The notes beneath the pieces are model-generated. The model saw only the letters and a list, made by a program, of their open reading frames with translations, searched no databases and was not told the DNA's origin. This document shows, piece by piece, positions 8,805 to 17,272 of a stretch of 64,000 nucleotides of DNA. The translations under genes and the position numbers were made by a program. The DNA comes from [Streptosporangium] indianense (GTDB taxonomy: Bacteria > Actinomycetota > Actinomycetes > Streptomycetales > Streptomycetaceae), in NCBI RefSeq assembly GCF_021474405.1, contig NZ_JAKEIO010000016.1:20291-84290 (forward strand), written 5' to 3'. Numbering within the stretch: position 1 is the first letter of the stretch; each line of letters starts with the position of its first letter.

Positions 8805-10298
8805 GTGCACCGTCCCCCCACCGCCGAGGCCGAGGTGGCCGACGAGCTGTCCGTCGTACGGCCCGGTCTCCTGCCGCGGTACGAGGCCGAACTGCCCGGT
8901 GCCCGGGCGGCCGTGCTGTCCAGGCTGTGGCGGGGTCTCGCCCACGAGCCGCTGCCCTGGGTCGTGGGCCGGGAGCGGGCCGGGGACGATCTGACGCTGT
9001 CCCTGTCCGACGGCCGCCGCCTGCACGGCCCCCGGCCGGATCCGTACGCGACCGAGGCATACGTCACCGCCGTACGGCTCGACGACACCGCCTACGCGGA
9101 CCCGGCCCGGCTGATGACCGGTCTGGGGGTGCCGCACTCCGCTTCCTTCGCCGCCGAACTCGGTCACAGTGTCGCCTCGTTGGCGCTGTCGAGGGCCGGG
9201 CAGGAGGGCGTCCGGGACGGCTGGCCGGAGAGCGACTGGGAGTGGGAGCAGCGGATCGTCGACGGGCATCCGTTCCATCCGACGTGCCGCTCCCGGCCCG
9301 GTTTCTCGGTGGCCGAGCAGCTGGCCTACGGGCCCGAGCACCGGCCGGTCGTGGAGCTGGGGCTGGTGCCGGTACCGGAGGAGGAGTGCCTGGTGACGGG
9401 CGTGTGGCCGGGCGAGCTGCGGGACGGGGGGCGGGTGGTGCTGCCGGTGCACCCGTGGCAGGCGGCGCACGTGCTCAAGCGGACGTGCGAGCAGGGGCGG
9501 CCCGCGCATCCGCTGATGTCCCTGCGGACACTGGCCCTGCCCGGCGGGCCGCAGGTGAAGACCTCGCTGAGCGCCCGTCTGACGTCCTCGGTGCGCGACA
9601 TCTCCCTGCCCTCGGTCGCCGCGTCGGCGCTGCTGTCGGACTTCGCGGGGGTGCCCGCGGCGCGCACGGACGGTCTGCTGCACATCACACGCACCCTGGG
9701 CGCGGCGGCGGCCGGTTCCCCGGACTTCGCGGCCGTCCTGCGGGAGTCCCCGCGGACGTACGCGGGCAGCGGTGAGCGGGTGCTGCCGGTGGCGGCGCTC
9801 GCCACCACGGACCTGCCCGGCTCCCCCGCCTGGCTGGCCCGCTTCGCGCGGCTCGCCCTGACCGTCGGGCTGCGGCTGCTGGAGCTGGGCGTGGCCCTGG
9901 AGGCGCACGGCCAGAACCTGCTGGTGGTCCTCTCGGCGGCGGGCGAACCGCTGCGGCTGGTCTACCGCGACCTGGCCGACATCCGCGTCAGCCCGGCGCG
10001 TCTGGCCCGGCACGGCATCACGGTGCCCGACCTGCCGGCCCGGATGGTCACGGACGACGTACGCGCGCTCCGTCGCAAGCTGTTCGGGTCGCTCGTGGCG
10101 GGCGCGCTGGCCGGCACGGCCGGATCGGGCCCGGCCCTCGGCGCGGCCCTGGAGACGGCCGTACGGGATCTGCCGCGCAGCCCGGACCTCGCGGCGCTGT
10201 ATGCGGATCCCCTGCCCACCAAGGCGCTGACGCTGATGCGGCTCTCGCCGCACATGCCCGGGGACCAGTGGGCGGAACTGCCCAATCCGCTGCGCTGA
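8805..10298 (+). CDS. IucA/IucC-family NIS siderophore synthetase (second copy)
   Basis: A 497-residue synthetase with GHPFHPTCRSRPGF (ATP/substrate motif) near residue 152, PVHPWQAAHV near 215, TSLSARLTSSVRDIS near 245 and EAHGQNLLVVLS near 367. In the first motif the usual Lys is replaced by Cys-Arg-Ser-Arg, unlike the first copy's KARGG. The GTG start has GAGGAG upstream. Together with its divergent partner it could make a two-step citrate or dicarboxylate siderophore, but no decarboxylase, amine hydroxylase or acyltransferase for the amine part lies in the window. Confidence 0.9.
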   Translation: MHRPPTAEAEVADELSVVRPGLLPRYEAELPGARAAVLSRLWRGLAHEPLPWVVGRERAGDDLTLSLSDGRRLHGPRPDPYATEAYVTAVRLDDTAYADPARLMTGLGVPHSASFAAELGHSVASLALSRAGQEGVRDGWPESDWEWEQRIVDGHPFHPTCRSRPGFSVAEQLAYGPEHRPVVELGLVPVPEEECLVTGVWPGELRDGGRVVLPVHPWQAAHVLKRTCEQGRPAHPLMSLRTLALPGGPQVKTSLSARLTSSVRDISLPSVAASALLSDFAGVPAARTDGLLHITRTLGAAAAGSPDFAAVLRESPRTYAGSGERVLPVAALATTDLPGSPAWLARFARLALTVGLRLLELGVALEAHGQNLLVVLSAAGEPLRLVYRDLADIRVSPARLARHGITVPDLPARMVTDDVRALRRKLFGSLVAGALAGTAGSGPALGAALETAVRDLPRSPDLAALYADPLPTKALTLMRLSPHMPGDQWAELPNPLR

Positions 10299-10307
10299 AC
10301 CCCGTTT

Positions 10308-10336
10308 TGGAACCGGAAGGGGGTCATCAATAGGAT
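10308..10336 (+). promoter_or_regulatory. Promoter of the VWA gene, leaderless type
   Basis: TTGGAA (10308-10313), a 17-base spacer and TAGGAT (10331-10336). The -10 box ends six bases before the ATG at 10343, so transcription should start at or next to the start codon. Confidence 0.65.
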
Positions 10337-10342
10337 CCGGCG

Positions 10343-11608
10343 ATGATCACAAGAACACGGCTGGCGTCCGGGGTCTGTGCCCTGCTCGCCGCGCTGACGG
10401 CCGGGCTCGCCTTCCCGGCCGGAGCGGCCGCCGGTGAACCCACGGGCCAGGACGCCCCCAAGGTCGACCTCGTCCTCGATGTGAGCGGCTCCATGCGGGC
10501 CCGGGACATCGACGGCCAGTCGCGGATGGCCGCCGCGAAGCAGGCGTTCAACGAGGTGCTCGACGCGACGCCCGAGGAGGTCGAACTCGGCATCCGCACG
10601 CTCGGCGCCGACTACCCCGGGAACGACCGGAAGACGGGCTGCAAGGACACCGCGCGGCTCTATCCGGTCGGCCCGCTCGACCGCACCGAGGCCAAGACGG
10701 CCGTCGCCACCCTGACGCCCACGGGCTGGACGCCGATCGGTCCGGCCCTGCTGAAGGCGGCCGACGACCTGGAGGGTGGCGACGGCTCCAAGCGCATCGT
10801 GCTGATCAGCGACGGCGAGGACACCTGCGCCCCGCTCGACCCGTGCGAGGTGGCCCGTGAGATCGCGGCCAAGGGCATCGGCCTGACCATCGACACCCTG
10901 GGCCTGGTGCCGACCGCCAAGCTGAGCCGGCAGCTGAGCTGCATCGCCGAGGCCACCGGCGGCACCTACACCTCGGTGGAGCACCAGGACGAACTCACCG
11001 ACAAGGTCAACCAGTTGGTGGACCGCGCGGCCGATCCGGTGGTGACGCCGGTGCCGGCCGAGGGCGCCGACCGGTGCTCCGCCGCACCGACGCTGAAGTC
11101 GGGTCTGTACACCGACCGTGAGGAGTTCGGGCAGCAGCGCTTCTACCGGGTGGACGTGCGGCCGGGCCAGGAGCTGCGCGCGTCGGTGAGCGTCGGCGCG
11201 GACCGGGCGGTGAACCCGGGCCATGGCGTGCTGCTGCGGGCCGTCACGTCCAAGGGCCGCGAGATCGTGCGCGGCGAGGCGGCCGGCACCGGTCGTACGG
11301 ACGTGCTCTCGACGGGTCTGCGCTACCCGAAGGCCGACAGCGACGACGAGGACGCCCCCGCGGAGGCGGTCTGCCTCGCCGTGTCGCACTCCTTCTCCCC
11401 GGCCTCCGGCGTGAAGACCACGCCCGGTCTGCCGCTGGAGCTGACGGTCGACGTGGTGGACGCCCCGGACCAGGCGGGCGATGTCGCCGCCTTCGGCCTG
11501 GGCCGCGGCTGGTGGCTGCTGGGCGTGCTGATCCTCGCCGGCTTCCTCGCCGGTCTCGTCTGGGGCTGGCTGTCGCGCTGGCGGGTCGCGGTCTGGAGGA
11601 CCAACTGA
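10343..11608 (+). CDS. Secreted VWA-domain protein with C-terminal membrane anchor
   Basis: The 421-residue protein has a signal peptide (MITRTRLASGVCALLAALTA, cleavage near AGAAAG) and a von Willebrand A domain with a complete metal site: DVSGSM near 46, GWTPIG near 128 and ISDGED near 154. A beta-rich domain follows and one transmembrane helix lies near 395-415 with a basic tail (SRWRVAVWR). It should sit on the outer face of the membrane and bind a partner through the metal site. The stop overlaps the next start (TGATG), so the partner is probably the following gene's product. Confidence 0.85.
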   Translation: MITRTRLASGVCALLAALTAGLAFPAGAAAGEPTGQDAPKVDLVLDVSGSMRARDIDGQSRMAAAKQAFNEVLDATPEEVELGIRTLGADYPGNDRKTGCKDTARLYPVGPLDRTEAKTAVATLTPTGWTPIGPALLKAADDLEGGDGSKRIVLISDGEDTCAPLDPCEVAREIAAKGIGLTIDTLGLVPTAKLSRQLSCIAEATGGTYTSVEHQDELTDKVNQLVDRAADPVVTPVPAEGADRCSAAPTLKSGLYTDREEFGQQRFYRVDVRPGQELRASVSVGADRAVNPGHGVLLRAVTSKGREIVRGEAAGTGRTDVLSTGLRYPKADSDDEDAPAEAVCLAVSHSFSPASGVKTTPGLPLELTVDVVDAPDQAGDVAAFGLGRGWWLLGVLILAGFLAGLVWGWLSRWRVAVWRTN

Positions 11609-12399
11609 TGCGAGTGATACGAGCGTTGAGCGCGGCGTTGCTGACCGTGGGCGTGGCGGCCGGCCCGGCCGCCGCCGACGCCTCACCGAGCCCGTCGCAG
11701 GACGGTTCGTCGGCCCCCACGCAGGCCGGCACGTCGTTCCGTACGGCGACCGAGATCGAACAGGGTCAGCGGGCCACGGCGAGCGGCTCCACCGGCGACT
11801 ACCTGTACTGGTCCTTCCCCGCCGACACCGGACAGCGCCCCACGGTCCGGGCGACGGTGAAGCTGCCGGAGACGCACGCCGCCCAGACCTGGCAGATCGT
11901 CGTCTACGACGGTCTGCGCCGCCGTCAGGCCTGCCAGTACGGGGCGCAGACCCGCACCGCGGCGGCGGACGCCTCCTCCGTGGAGCTGGCCTGTGTGCTG
12001 CGCACCGTGCGCGCCTGGTCGGAGCCGTGGGCGAACGACCCGCTGCCCGGCACGTACTACATCCGGGTGACTCCCGTCGGCGTCGCCACCGCCGACCTCG
12101 GCCTGCCGGTCGGCACCGAGGTGCGGGCGGACTCCGAGGACGTCGGCGGATCGGCGGCGGTGGACGGCTCGCTCGCCGAGCCGCTGGTGCCGGGGATCGC
12201 CTCCAAGCCCGAGGAGGAGCAGCAGGACGCGGCGGTGCTGGCCGGCCTCGAACCCGAGGACGGCTGGACGTCGGGCTGGTGGTCGGACCGGTGGGTGTGG
12301 ACCGCGGTCGGCGGGATCCTGGCCGCGCTGGCGGGTGTCGGCGGGTACGCCCTGACCCGCGGGACGGGACGGCCGTCCCGGGTGCCGCCGGCGGCCTGA
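11608..12399 (+). CDS. Secreted membrane-anchored hypothetical protein, partner of the VWA protein
   Basis: A 263-residue protein with a signal peptide (MRVIRALSAALLTVGVAAG), a beta-rich extracellular domain (GDYLYWSFPADTGQRPTVRA, GTYYIRVTPVG), an acidic linker (KPEEEQQDAAV) and one C-terminal transmembrane helix near 232-252. The topology mirrors that of the upstream VWA protein. GGAGGA lies eight bases before the ATG and the start overlaps the upstream stop by one base, so translation is coupled. I recognise no enzymatic motif. The gene ends before a strong terminator. Confidence 0.8.
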   Translation: MRVIRALSAALLTVGVAAGPAAADASPSPSQDGSSAPTQAGTSFRTATEIEQGQRATASGSTGDYLYWSFPADTGQRPTVRATVKLPETHAAQTWQIVVYDGLRRRQACQYGAQTRTAAADASSVELACVLRTVRAWSEPWANDPLPGTYYIRVTPVGVATADLGLPVGTEVRADSEDVGGSAAVDGSLAEPLVPGIASKPEEEQQDAAVLAGLEPEDGWTSGWWSDRWVWTAVGGILAALAGVGGYALTRGTGRPSRVPPAA

Positions 12400-12436
12400 C
12401 CGTCTCACACCTGCCCGATCCTCACCTGCCTGCCAC

Positions 12437-12467
12437 ACAGAAGGCCCGCTGCCCGCGGGCCTTCTGT
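12437..12467. terminator. Bidirectional intrinsic terminator
   Basis: Perfect 13-bp stem, ACAGAAGGCCCGC with GCGGGCCTTCTGT, and a five-base loop. It sits between the convergent ends of the VWA operon and the HxlR gene and touches the HxlR stop codon. Confidence 0.9.
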
Positions 12468-13093
12468 CATGTCTCGCGCAGCGCCTTGGCGAGCGTGCCC
12501 TCGCCGCTCACCGTGACCCGCCCCTCGCGCACGGCGCGGGTCAGGCTCAGCTCACCCCGGGCTACGGCCGTGCACGTGGCCGTGTCGAGGGCCAGCCGGG
12601 CGTCCGGTTCCCGGGGGGCGGGCCCGTCGCCGTACACGGGGCCCTCCTCGGCACCGGCGTACAGATGGAACAGGCCTTCCTCCAGGCGGACTTCGACGAG
12701 CCCCTCGCCGTCCAGCAGGCGCAGCAGAGGCAGCGCGAACCAGTGGGCCCGCACCGCGTCCGTCGGCCGGCGCTCGCCGAGCCCGGCCCGCCCCCACTCC
12801 CCCAGCGCCTGCAGCACGGGCAGCAACTCGCGCCCCCGTGAAGTGACTTCATACACGTAGGCCGCCCCGGGAGGCGGCAGCCGGCGCCGGGTCGCGAGAC
12901 CGTCGCGCTCCATGTCCTTCAGCCGCGAGGCGAGTACGTCGGTGCTGACGCCGGGCAGGTCCGCGTGCAGGTCGGTGTAGCGGCGGGGGCCCGCGAGGAG
13001 CTCCCGGACGATCAGCAGGGTCCAGCGGTCACCGACGACGTCGAGCGCGCGGGCGGCGGAGCAGTACTGGTCGTAGCTTCGGCGAGGTGGCAT
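12467..13093 (-). CDS. HxlR-family transcriptional regulator
   Basis: A 208-residue regulator. The N-terminal 110 residues are an HxlR winged helix: CSAARALDVVGDRWTLLIVRE, RRYTDLHADLPGVSTDVLASR and GRELLPVLQALGEW. The C-terminal 90 residues form a smaller domain, seen in some actinobacterial HxlR proteins, that may bind a ligand. It is divergent from an aminotransferase, with paired palindromes between them, so it probably controls both. The ATG lies seven bases after a TAGACT box, which suggests a leaderless message. Confidence 0.88.
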   Translation of the reverse strand: MPPRRSYDQYCSAARALDVVGDRWTLLIVRELLAGPRRYTDLHADLPGVSTDVLASRLKDMERDGLATRRRLPPPGAAYVYEVTSRGRELLPVLQALGEWGRAGLGERRPTDAVRAHWFALPLLRLLDGEGLVEVRLEEGLFHLYAGAEEGPVYGDGPAPREPDARLALDTATCTAVARGELSLTRAVREGRVTVSGEGTLAKALRET

Positions 13094-13100
13094 GCGACGC

Positions 13101-13150
13101 AGTCTAGACAAGTTGTTGGACTTTCCAAGCGTGTACTTGGTAAAACCAAG
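13101..13150. promoter_or_regulatory. HxlR promoter and two adjacent operator-like palindromes
   Basis: Palindrome 1 is TTGGA-CTT-TCCAA (13116-13128); palindrome 2 is CTTGG-TAAAA-CCAAG (13136-13150). On the minus strand TTGGAA (13123-13128), 16 bases and TAGACT (13101-13106) form the HxlR promoter, seven bases before its ATG. Palindrome 1 covers that -35 box, which fits autoregulation. Both palindromes lie upstream of the aminotransferase on the other strand. Confidence 0.65.
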
Positions 13151-13180
13151 CAGCACCAGTCGCCAGAGGGGAAGCAGCGC

Positions 13181-14389
13181 ATGGAGTTCCGGCAGTCGAG
13201 CAAGCTCAGTGAGGTCTGTTACGAAATCCGCGGCCCGGTCATCGAGCACGCCAACGCGCTGGAGGAGGCGGGCCACAGCGTGCTGCGTCTCAACACCGGC
13301 AATCCCGCGCTCTTCGGCTTCGAGGCGCCGGAGGAGATCCTCCAGGACATGATCCGGATGCTGCCCCAGGCGCACGGTTACACCGATTCGCGCGGCATCC
13401 TCTCCGCCCGGCGTGCCGTGGCCCAGCGGTACCAGACGCTCGGCCTGGAGGTCGGCGTCGACGACGTCTTCCTCGGCAACGGCGTCTCGGAACTGGTGTC
13501 GATGGCCGTCCAGGCGCTGATCGAGGACGGCGACGAGATCCTCATCCCCGCCCCGGACTTCCCCCTCTGGACGGCGGTGACGACCCTGGCGGGCGGCAAG
13601 GCGGTCCACTACCTGTGCGACGAACAGGCCGACTGGTACCCCGACCTCGACGACATGGCGTCGAAGATCACCGACCGGACGAAGGCGGTCGTGATCATCA
13701 ACCCGAACAATCCCACCGGCGCGGTCTACCCCAAGGAGATCGTCGAGGGCATCCTCGACCTCGCCCGGCGGCACGGCCTCATGGTCTTCGCCGACGAGAT
13801 CTACGACCAGATCCTCTACGACGACGCCGTGCACCACTCGGCCGCCGCCCTCGCCCCCGACCTGGTCGTCCTCACCTTCTGCGGCCTGTCCAAGACCTAC
13901 CGCGTGGCGGGCTTCCGTTCCGGCTGGCTGGTGGTGACGGGCCCGAGGCAGCACGCGAAGGACTACCTGGAGGGCCTCACCATGCTGGCCTCCATGCGGC
14001 TGTGCGCCAACGCGCCCGCGCAGTACGCCATCCAGGCCGCGCTCGGCGGGCGGCAGTCCATCCGCGAGCTGACCACCCCGGGCGGGCGGCTGCTGGAGCA
14101 GCGGGACGTGGCCTGGCGGATGCTCAACGAGATCCCGGGCGTGACGTGCGTGAAGCCGAAGGGCGCGCTCTACGCCTTCCCGCGCCTCGACCCCAAGGTG
14201 CACAGGATCCACGACGACGAACGGTTCGTGCTCGACCTGCTGTTGCGGGAGAAGATCCAGGTGGTGCAGGGCACCGGCTTCAACTGGCCGTCTCCGGACC
14301 ACTTCCGCATCCTGACGCTGCCGCACGCGGAGGACCTGGAGGCGGCGATCGGCCGGATCGGGCGGTTCCTCGGCGGGTACCGACAGTAG
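13181..14389 (+). CDS. PLP-dependent aminotransferase, AlaA-like (class I/II)
   Basis: A 402-residue fold-type I aminotransferase. Landmarks are LNTGNPALFGF near 37, NPNNPTGAVYP near 174 (cofactor contacts), DEIYDQ near 205, the PLP lysine in LSKTYRVAGFRSGW at about 238, and a C-terminal FRILTLP arginine. The sequence pattern is closest to AlaA-type alanine/pyruvate transaminases. It likely moves amino groups between alanine or glutamate and 2-oxo acids in the cytoplasm. The ATG follows AGAGGGGAAG. It is divergent from the HxlR gene and probably under its control. Confidence 0.88.
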   Translation: MEFRQSSKLSEVCYEIRGPVIEHANALEEAGHSVLRLNTGNPALFGFEAPEEILQDMIRMLPQAHGYTDSRGILSARRAVAQRYQTLGLEVGVDDVFLGNGVSELVSMAVQALIEDGDEILIPAPDFPLWTAVTTLAGGKAVHYLCDEQADWYPDLDDMASKITDRTKAVVIINPNNPTGAVYPKEIVEGILDLARRHGLMVFADEIYDQILYDDAVHHSAAALAPDLVVLTFCGLSKTYRVAGFRSGWLVVTGPRQHAKDYLEGLTMLASMRLCANAPAQYAIQAALGGRQSIRELTTPGGRLLEQRDVAWRMLNEIPGVTCVKPKGALYAFPRLDPKVHRIHDDERFVLDLLLREKIQVVQGTGFNWPSPDHFRILTLPHAEDLEAAIGRIGRFLGGYRQ

Positions 14390-14530
14390 CCGCCGGCCGT
14401 TTCCCGCCGGTCCGCGGGGTCGACCGGAAAGGGTCTTTGAGCCGGACGGGGGCCGAGAGCAGGGCGTGAGCGCCGCACAGAAGGGAAGGTCGTCTTCGGT
14501 CCTTCCCCCAGGCAGGAGCGGAGACGAGTG

Positions 14531-15094
14531 ATGGCCACCACGCAGGGCGCATCCCGGTTCGGCACGGCACGGCCGGCGGACATCAAGCTCCCGGGCATCG
14601 TGCTCGGGGTCGGGATGGGCGGATTCGCCGACGGCATCCTGCTGCATCAGTTGCTGCAGTGGCACCACATGCTCTCCAGCACCGACCAGGACCGCATCGG
14701 GGTGAAGTACTACGACCCCCACACCGTCTCCGGCCTGCAGATGAACACCGTGTGGGACGGCGTCTTCCACACCGTGTGCTGGCTCGCGGTCCTGCTCGGG
14801 CTGGCCGTGCTGTACGCGCGGGTCACCCACGACCGGCTGCGGGTGTGGACCTCCCGGGTGCTGTGGGGCTGGATGCTCGTCGGCTGGGGCCTGTTCAACC
14901 TCGTGGAGGGCGTGCTGGACCACCACGTCCTCGGCATCCACCACGTCCACGCCGGAGCGGGCCGGGTCTGGTGGGACATCGGCTTCCTGGTCCTGGGCGC
15001 CCTGCTGGTCGCCGGCGGCCACCTGCTCCAGCGCAGCGGCCGGGCGGTCGACCCCGGTGCGGCGGCCGGCCGGCATGAGGGTCTGCACGGCTGA
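14531..15094 (+). CDS. DUF2243 membrane protein
   Basis: A 187-residue membrane protein with four hydrophobic helices. The DUF2243 hallmark LGVGMGGFADGILLHQLLQWHHM lies near residue 25, and NLVEGVLDHHVLGIHHVH lies near 125. The many conserved histidines suggest metal or heme binding, but function is unknown. ATG at 14531 or GTG at 14528; both follow GGAGCGGAGACGA. A hairpin (GGGAAGG/CCTTCCC, 14483-14507) lies in the leader. The stop overlaps the next start (TGATG), tying it to the CtaG-like protein. Confidence 0.82.
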   Translation: MATTQGASRFGTARPADIKLPGIVLGVGMGGFADGILLHQLLQWHHMLSSTDQDRIGVKYYDPHTVSGLQMNTVWDGVFHTVCWLAVLLGLAVLYARVTHDRLRVWTSRVLWGWMLVGWGLFNLVEGVLDHHVLGIHHVHAGAGRVWWDIGFLVLGALLVAGGHLLQRSGRAVDPGAAAGRHEGLHG

Positions 15095-15963
15095 TGGGCC
15101 ACCACCTGCACGGGCACGGGCACGGACACGCCGCGGGCGGCGGCGCCCCGGACTGGCTGCCGCCCGCGCTCCTGCTGCTCGCCGCCTGCGGTGCCTACCT
15201 GCTGCTCATCCGCCGGGCGCGCAACCGCAATCCCGCCCTCGGCTGGAGCCGGTGGCGGACCGGCTGCTTCCTCGGCGGGATCCTCCTGCTCGGAGCAGCA
15301 CTGCTGCCGCCCGTGGCCTCCTTCGCCCACGAGGACTTCCGCGGGCACATGCTCCAGCACCTCCTCATCGGCATGTACGCGCCGCTCGCCCTGGTCCTGG
15401 CCGCCCCCGTCACGCTCCTGCTGCGCACCCTGCCCGCCTCCCGGGCCCGGCGCCTGACCGCGGTGCTGCACAGTCCGCCTGCCCGCGTGCTCACCCACCC
15501 GGCGGTCGCGCTGGCGCTCTCGGCGGGCGGCCTCGCGGTGCTGTACTTCACGCCTCTTTACCACGCGACCACGGCCCACCCGGCCGCGCACTGGCTGCTG
15601 CACGCGCACTTCCTGCTGTCCGGATGCCTGTTCGCCCACGCCATCGCCGGACCCGACCCGGCCCCCACCCGGCCGGGGGTCAGGGCCCGGCTGGTCTATC
15701 TCGGCGTCGCGATCGCGGCACACGCCGTGATCTCCCAGTTGATGTACGGCGGCTTCTGGGTCGACATCCACGCGCCCGTCGACCAGGTGCAGGGCGGTGC
15801 GGAGATCATGTACTACGGCGGCGACCTGGCCGAGCTGCTGCTGGCCGCCGCGTTGGTGGCCACCTGGCGGCCCGAGCCCCGGCGGGCGGCGGCGCGGGGT
15901 GCGTGGGGCCGGGGTGCGCGGCGGGGAGTCGTCCCGGCCCGGAATGTCAGTGGCGGGTCGTAG
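15094..15963 (+). CDS. Cytochrome c oxidase assembly factor CtaG-like (caa3_CtaG)
   Basis: A 289-residue protein with a His-rich start (MGHHLHGHGHGHAAGGG), able to bind metal, followed by about seven hydrophobic helices. FAHEDFRGHMLQHLLIGMYAPL near 75-95 and HAHFLLSGCLFAHAI near 170 match the caa3-type CtaG family, which helps build the copper centre of cytochrome oxidase. No oxidase gene is nearby, so copper handling is inferred. The start overlaps the DUF2243 stop by one base. The C-terminus becomes Arg/Gly-rich and unlike the family. Confidence 0.83.
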   Translation: MGHHLHGHGHGHAAGGGAPDWLPPALLLLAACGAYLLLIRRARNRNPALGWSRWRTGCFLGGILLLGAALLPPVASFAHEDFRGHMLQHLLIGMYAPLALVLAAPVTLLLRTLPASRARRLTAVLHSPPARVLTHPAVALALSAGGLAVLYFTPLYHATTAHPAAHWLLHAHFLLSGCLFAHAIAGPDPAPTRPGVRARLVYLGVAIAAHAVISQLMYGGFWVDIHAPVDQVQGGAEIMYYGGDLAELLLAAALVATWRPEPRRAAARGAWGRGARRGVVPARNVSGGS

Positions 15964-16038
15964 CCTTCGAGCAGGTGGGGCTTCGAGCCTGTTCGCGCAG
16001 GTGTGGAGCCCCTTCGAGCAGGCGGGGGCGTCGAGCCT
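15964..16038. repeat. Two imperfect 27-28 bp direct repeats
   Basis: Units at 15964-15990 and 16011-16038 both begin CCTTCGAGCAGG and end TCGAGCCT, 47 bp apart. They lie directly after the CtaG stop, in the 114-base gap before the next gene. Their role is unknown. Confidence 0.7.
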
Positions 16039-16077
16039 CGCGCCCTGGGCCCGTCCCCGGCCGGAGAGGAGTGCGCC

Positions 16078-16725
16078 GTGACCCGACCGCCGACCGCCGC
16101 GCAGCGGCGTGTCATCGACGCCGCCGATCCCGTGACCGGGCGGCTGCGGGGCACGGAGGCGCAGCTCACCGCCCTGGTGAAGCGGGGGCTGGCCTTCCGG
16201 CACCCGCGGCCGCCGCACGACCACTTCCTGACGCCGGAGGGGCACCGGGTGCGGCAGGGCATCACCCAGCTGCCCGAGGCCGCCGGGGCCGCGTCCGGGG
16301 CCGGGGACGCCCCCCAGCCGACGGGCGTGTTCGCCGCGCGCGTGGGCGGCGAGGAGACCGCCGCGGCCGCCGGTCCCGCCCGGCGCCGTGAGGTGCACAG
16401 CGCCTGGCAGGGGCTGCTGGAGCTGCGCCGGATGACCAACCCGGGCGGGGACGTGGACCGGCCGTGCGGCTGGGAGCGTACGCACCTGGTGCGGGCGGCG
16501 GCGCTGGCCCTGGAGGCTGCCGGGCACGCTCCTGCGGGGCCTGAGGGCGGGGGCTATCGCGTACGGGAGACCCCGCAGCCGGAGGCCGTCGCCGTCCACG
16601 AGCCGGACGGGGAGGCGCTGCGGGCCTGCGCGGCCACCCTGGAAGGGGCAGGCTGGCAGGTGAGCGAGCACCGCGAGCCGCGCACCGGGAGCCGGTATCT
16701 GCTGGCTTCGCCGCGCCGGGCGTGA
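16078..16725 (+). CDS. Conserved-looking hypothetical protein
   Basis: A 215-residue protein from a GTG preceded by GAGAGGAG. The first 65 residues look like a helix-turn-helix or winged-helix segment (TAAQRRVIDAADPVTGRLRG, FLTPEGHRVRQGI). The second half repeats alternating helices and strands (ALALEAAGHAPAG, ACAATLEGAGWQVSEH) and reads like a small alpha-beta domain. No signal peptide, membrane helix or catalytic motif is visible. I do not recognise the family. It stands alone between the CtaG gene and a thioesterase on the same strand. Confidence 0.65.
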   Translation: MTRPPTAAQRRVIDAADPVTGRLRGTEAQLTALVKRGLAFRHPRPPHDHFLTPEGHRVRQGITQLPEAAGAASGAGDAPQPTGVFAARVGGEETAAAAGPARRREVHSAWQGLLELRRMTNPGGDVDRPCGWERTHLVRAAALALEAAGHAPAGPEGGGYRVRETPQPEAVAVHEPDGEALRACAATLEGAGWQVSEHREPRTGSRYLLASPRRA

Positions 16726-16804
16726 TGGGCATGCCAAGATCGGTGGATCGTTGCGCAGTGCACGAGAGTCCGGTGCGAGAGACCCGGCGCGAGAAGGGAA
16801 AGCC

Positions 16805-17230
16805 GTGAGCGAGCCGTTTTCCGTCCCTGTGACCGTCCGTGGCTACGAGACGGACGTCCAGGGACATCTCAACCAGGCGGTCTACCTGAACTACGCGGAG
16901 CACGCCCGCTGGTCGCTGCTCCACGCCGCGGGGATCAGCCAGTCCGCCCTCGTCGGCAGCGGCGTGGGCCCGGTCGCCCTGGAGACGACCATCCGCTACG
17001 AACGCGAGCTGCTCGCGGGCGACGAGGTCCGGGTGACCTGCGCCTTCGAGTGGAGCGGTGGCAAGACGTTCCGGATCGAGCAGACCGTCGTGAAGGCCGA
17101 CGGCACGGTGGCCGCGCAGATCACGGCGGTCGGCGGGATCCTGGACCTGGAGCAGCGCAGGCTGGTCGCAGATCCCGCGGCGGTCTTCAGGAAGCTGGCT
17201 TCGGACCCGGGGCTGTTCGGACTGGCGTAG
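16805..17230 (+). CDS. Hotdog-fold acyl-CoA thioesterase (4-hydroxybenzoyl-CoA thioesterase-like)
   Basis: A 141-residue single hotdog domain. ETDVQGHLNQAVYLNYAEHAR near residues 14-34 matches the thioesterase motif with Asp-X-Gln/Met-Gly-His-(V/L)-Asn, in which the Asp is catalytic. RYERELLAGDEVRVTC lies in the central strand region. It probably hydrolyses a short or aromatic acyl-CoA as a cytoplasmic tetramer. The GTG start follows AAGGGAAA. The neighbours give no pathway. Confidence 0.83.
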   Translation: MSEPFSVPVTVRGYETDVQGHLNQAVYLNYAEHARWSLLHAAGISQSALVGSGVGPVALETTIRYERELLAGDEVRVTCAFEWSGGKTFRIEQTVVKADGTVAAQITAVGGILDLEQRRLVADPAAVFRKLASDPGLFGLA

Positions 17231-17272
17231 GGCCGTGGGCCCGATCCCCGGCGGGCGGTCGCGCGGCGCCGG

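Noticed and set aside
12467..15088. Long minus-strand frame that would fuse the HxlR regulator to 660 upstream codons
   Set aside because: The extra part is antisense to the aminotransferase and DUF2243 genes; the HxlR ATG at 13093 has its own promoter.
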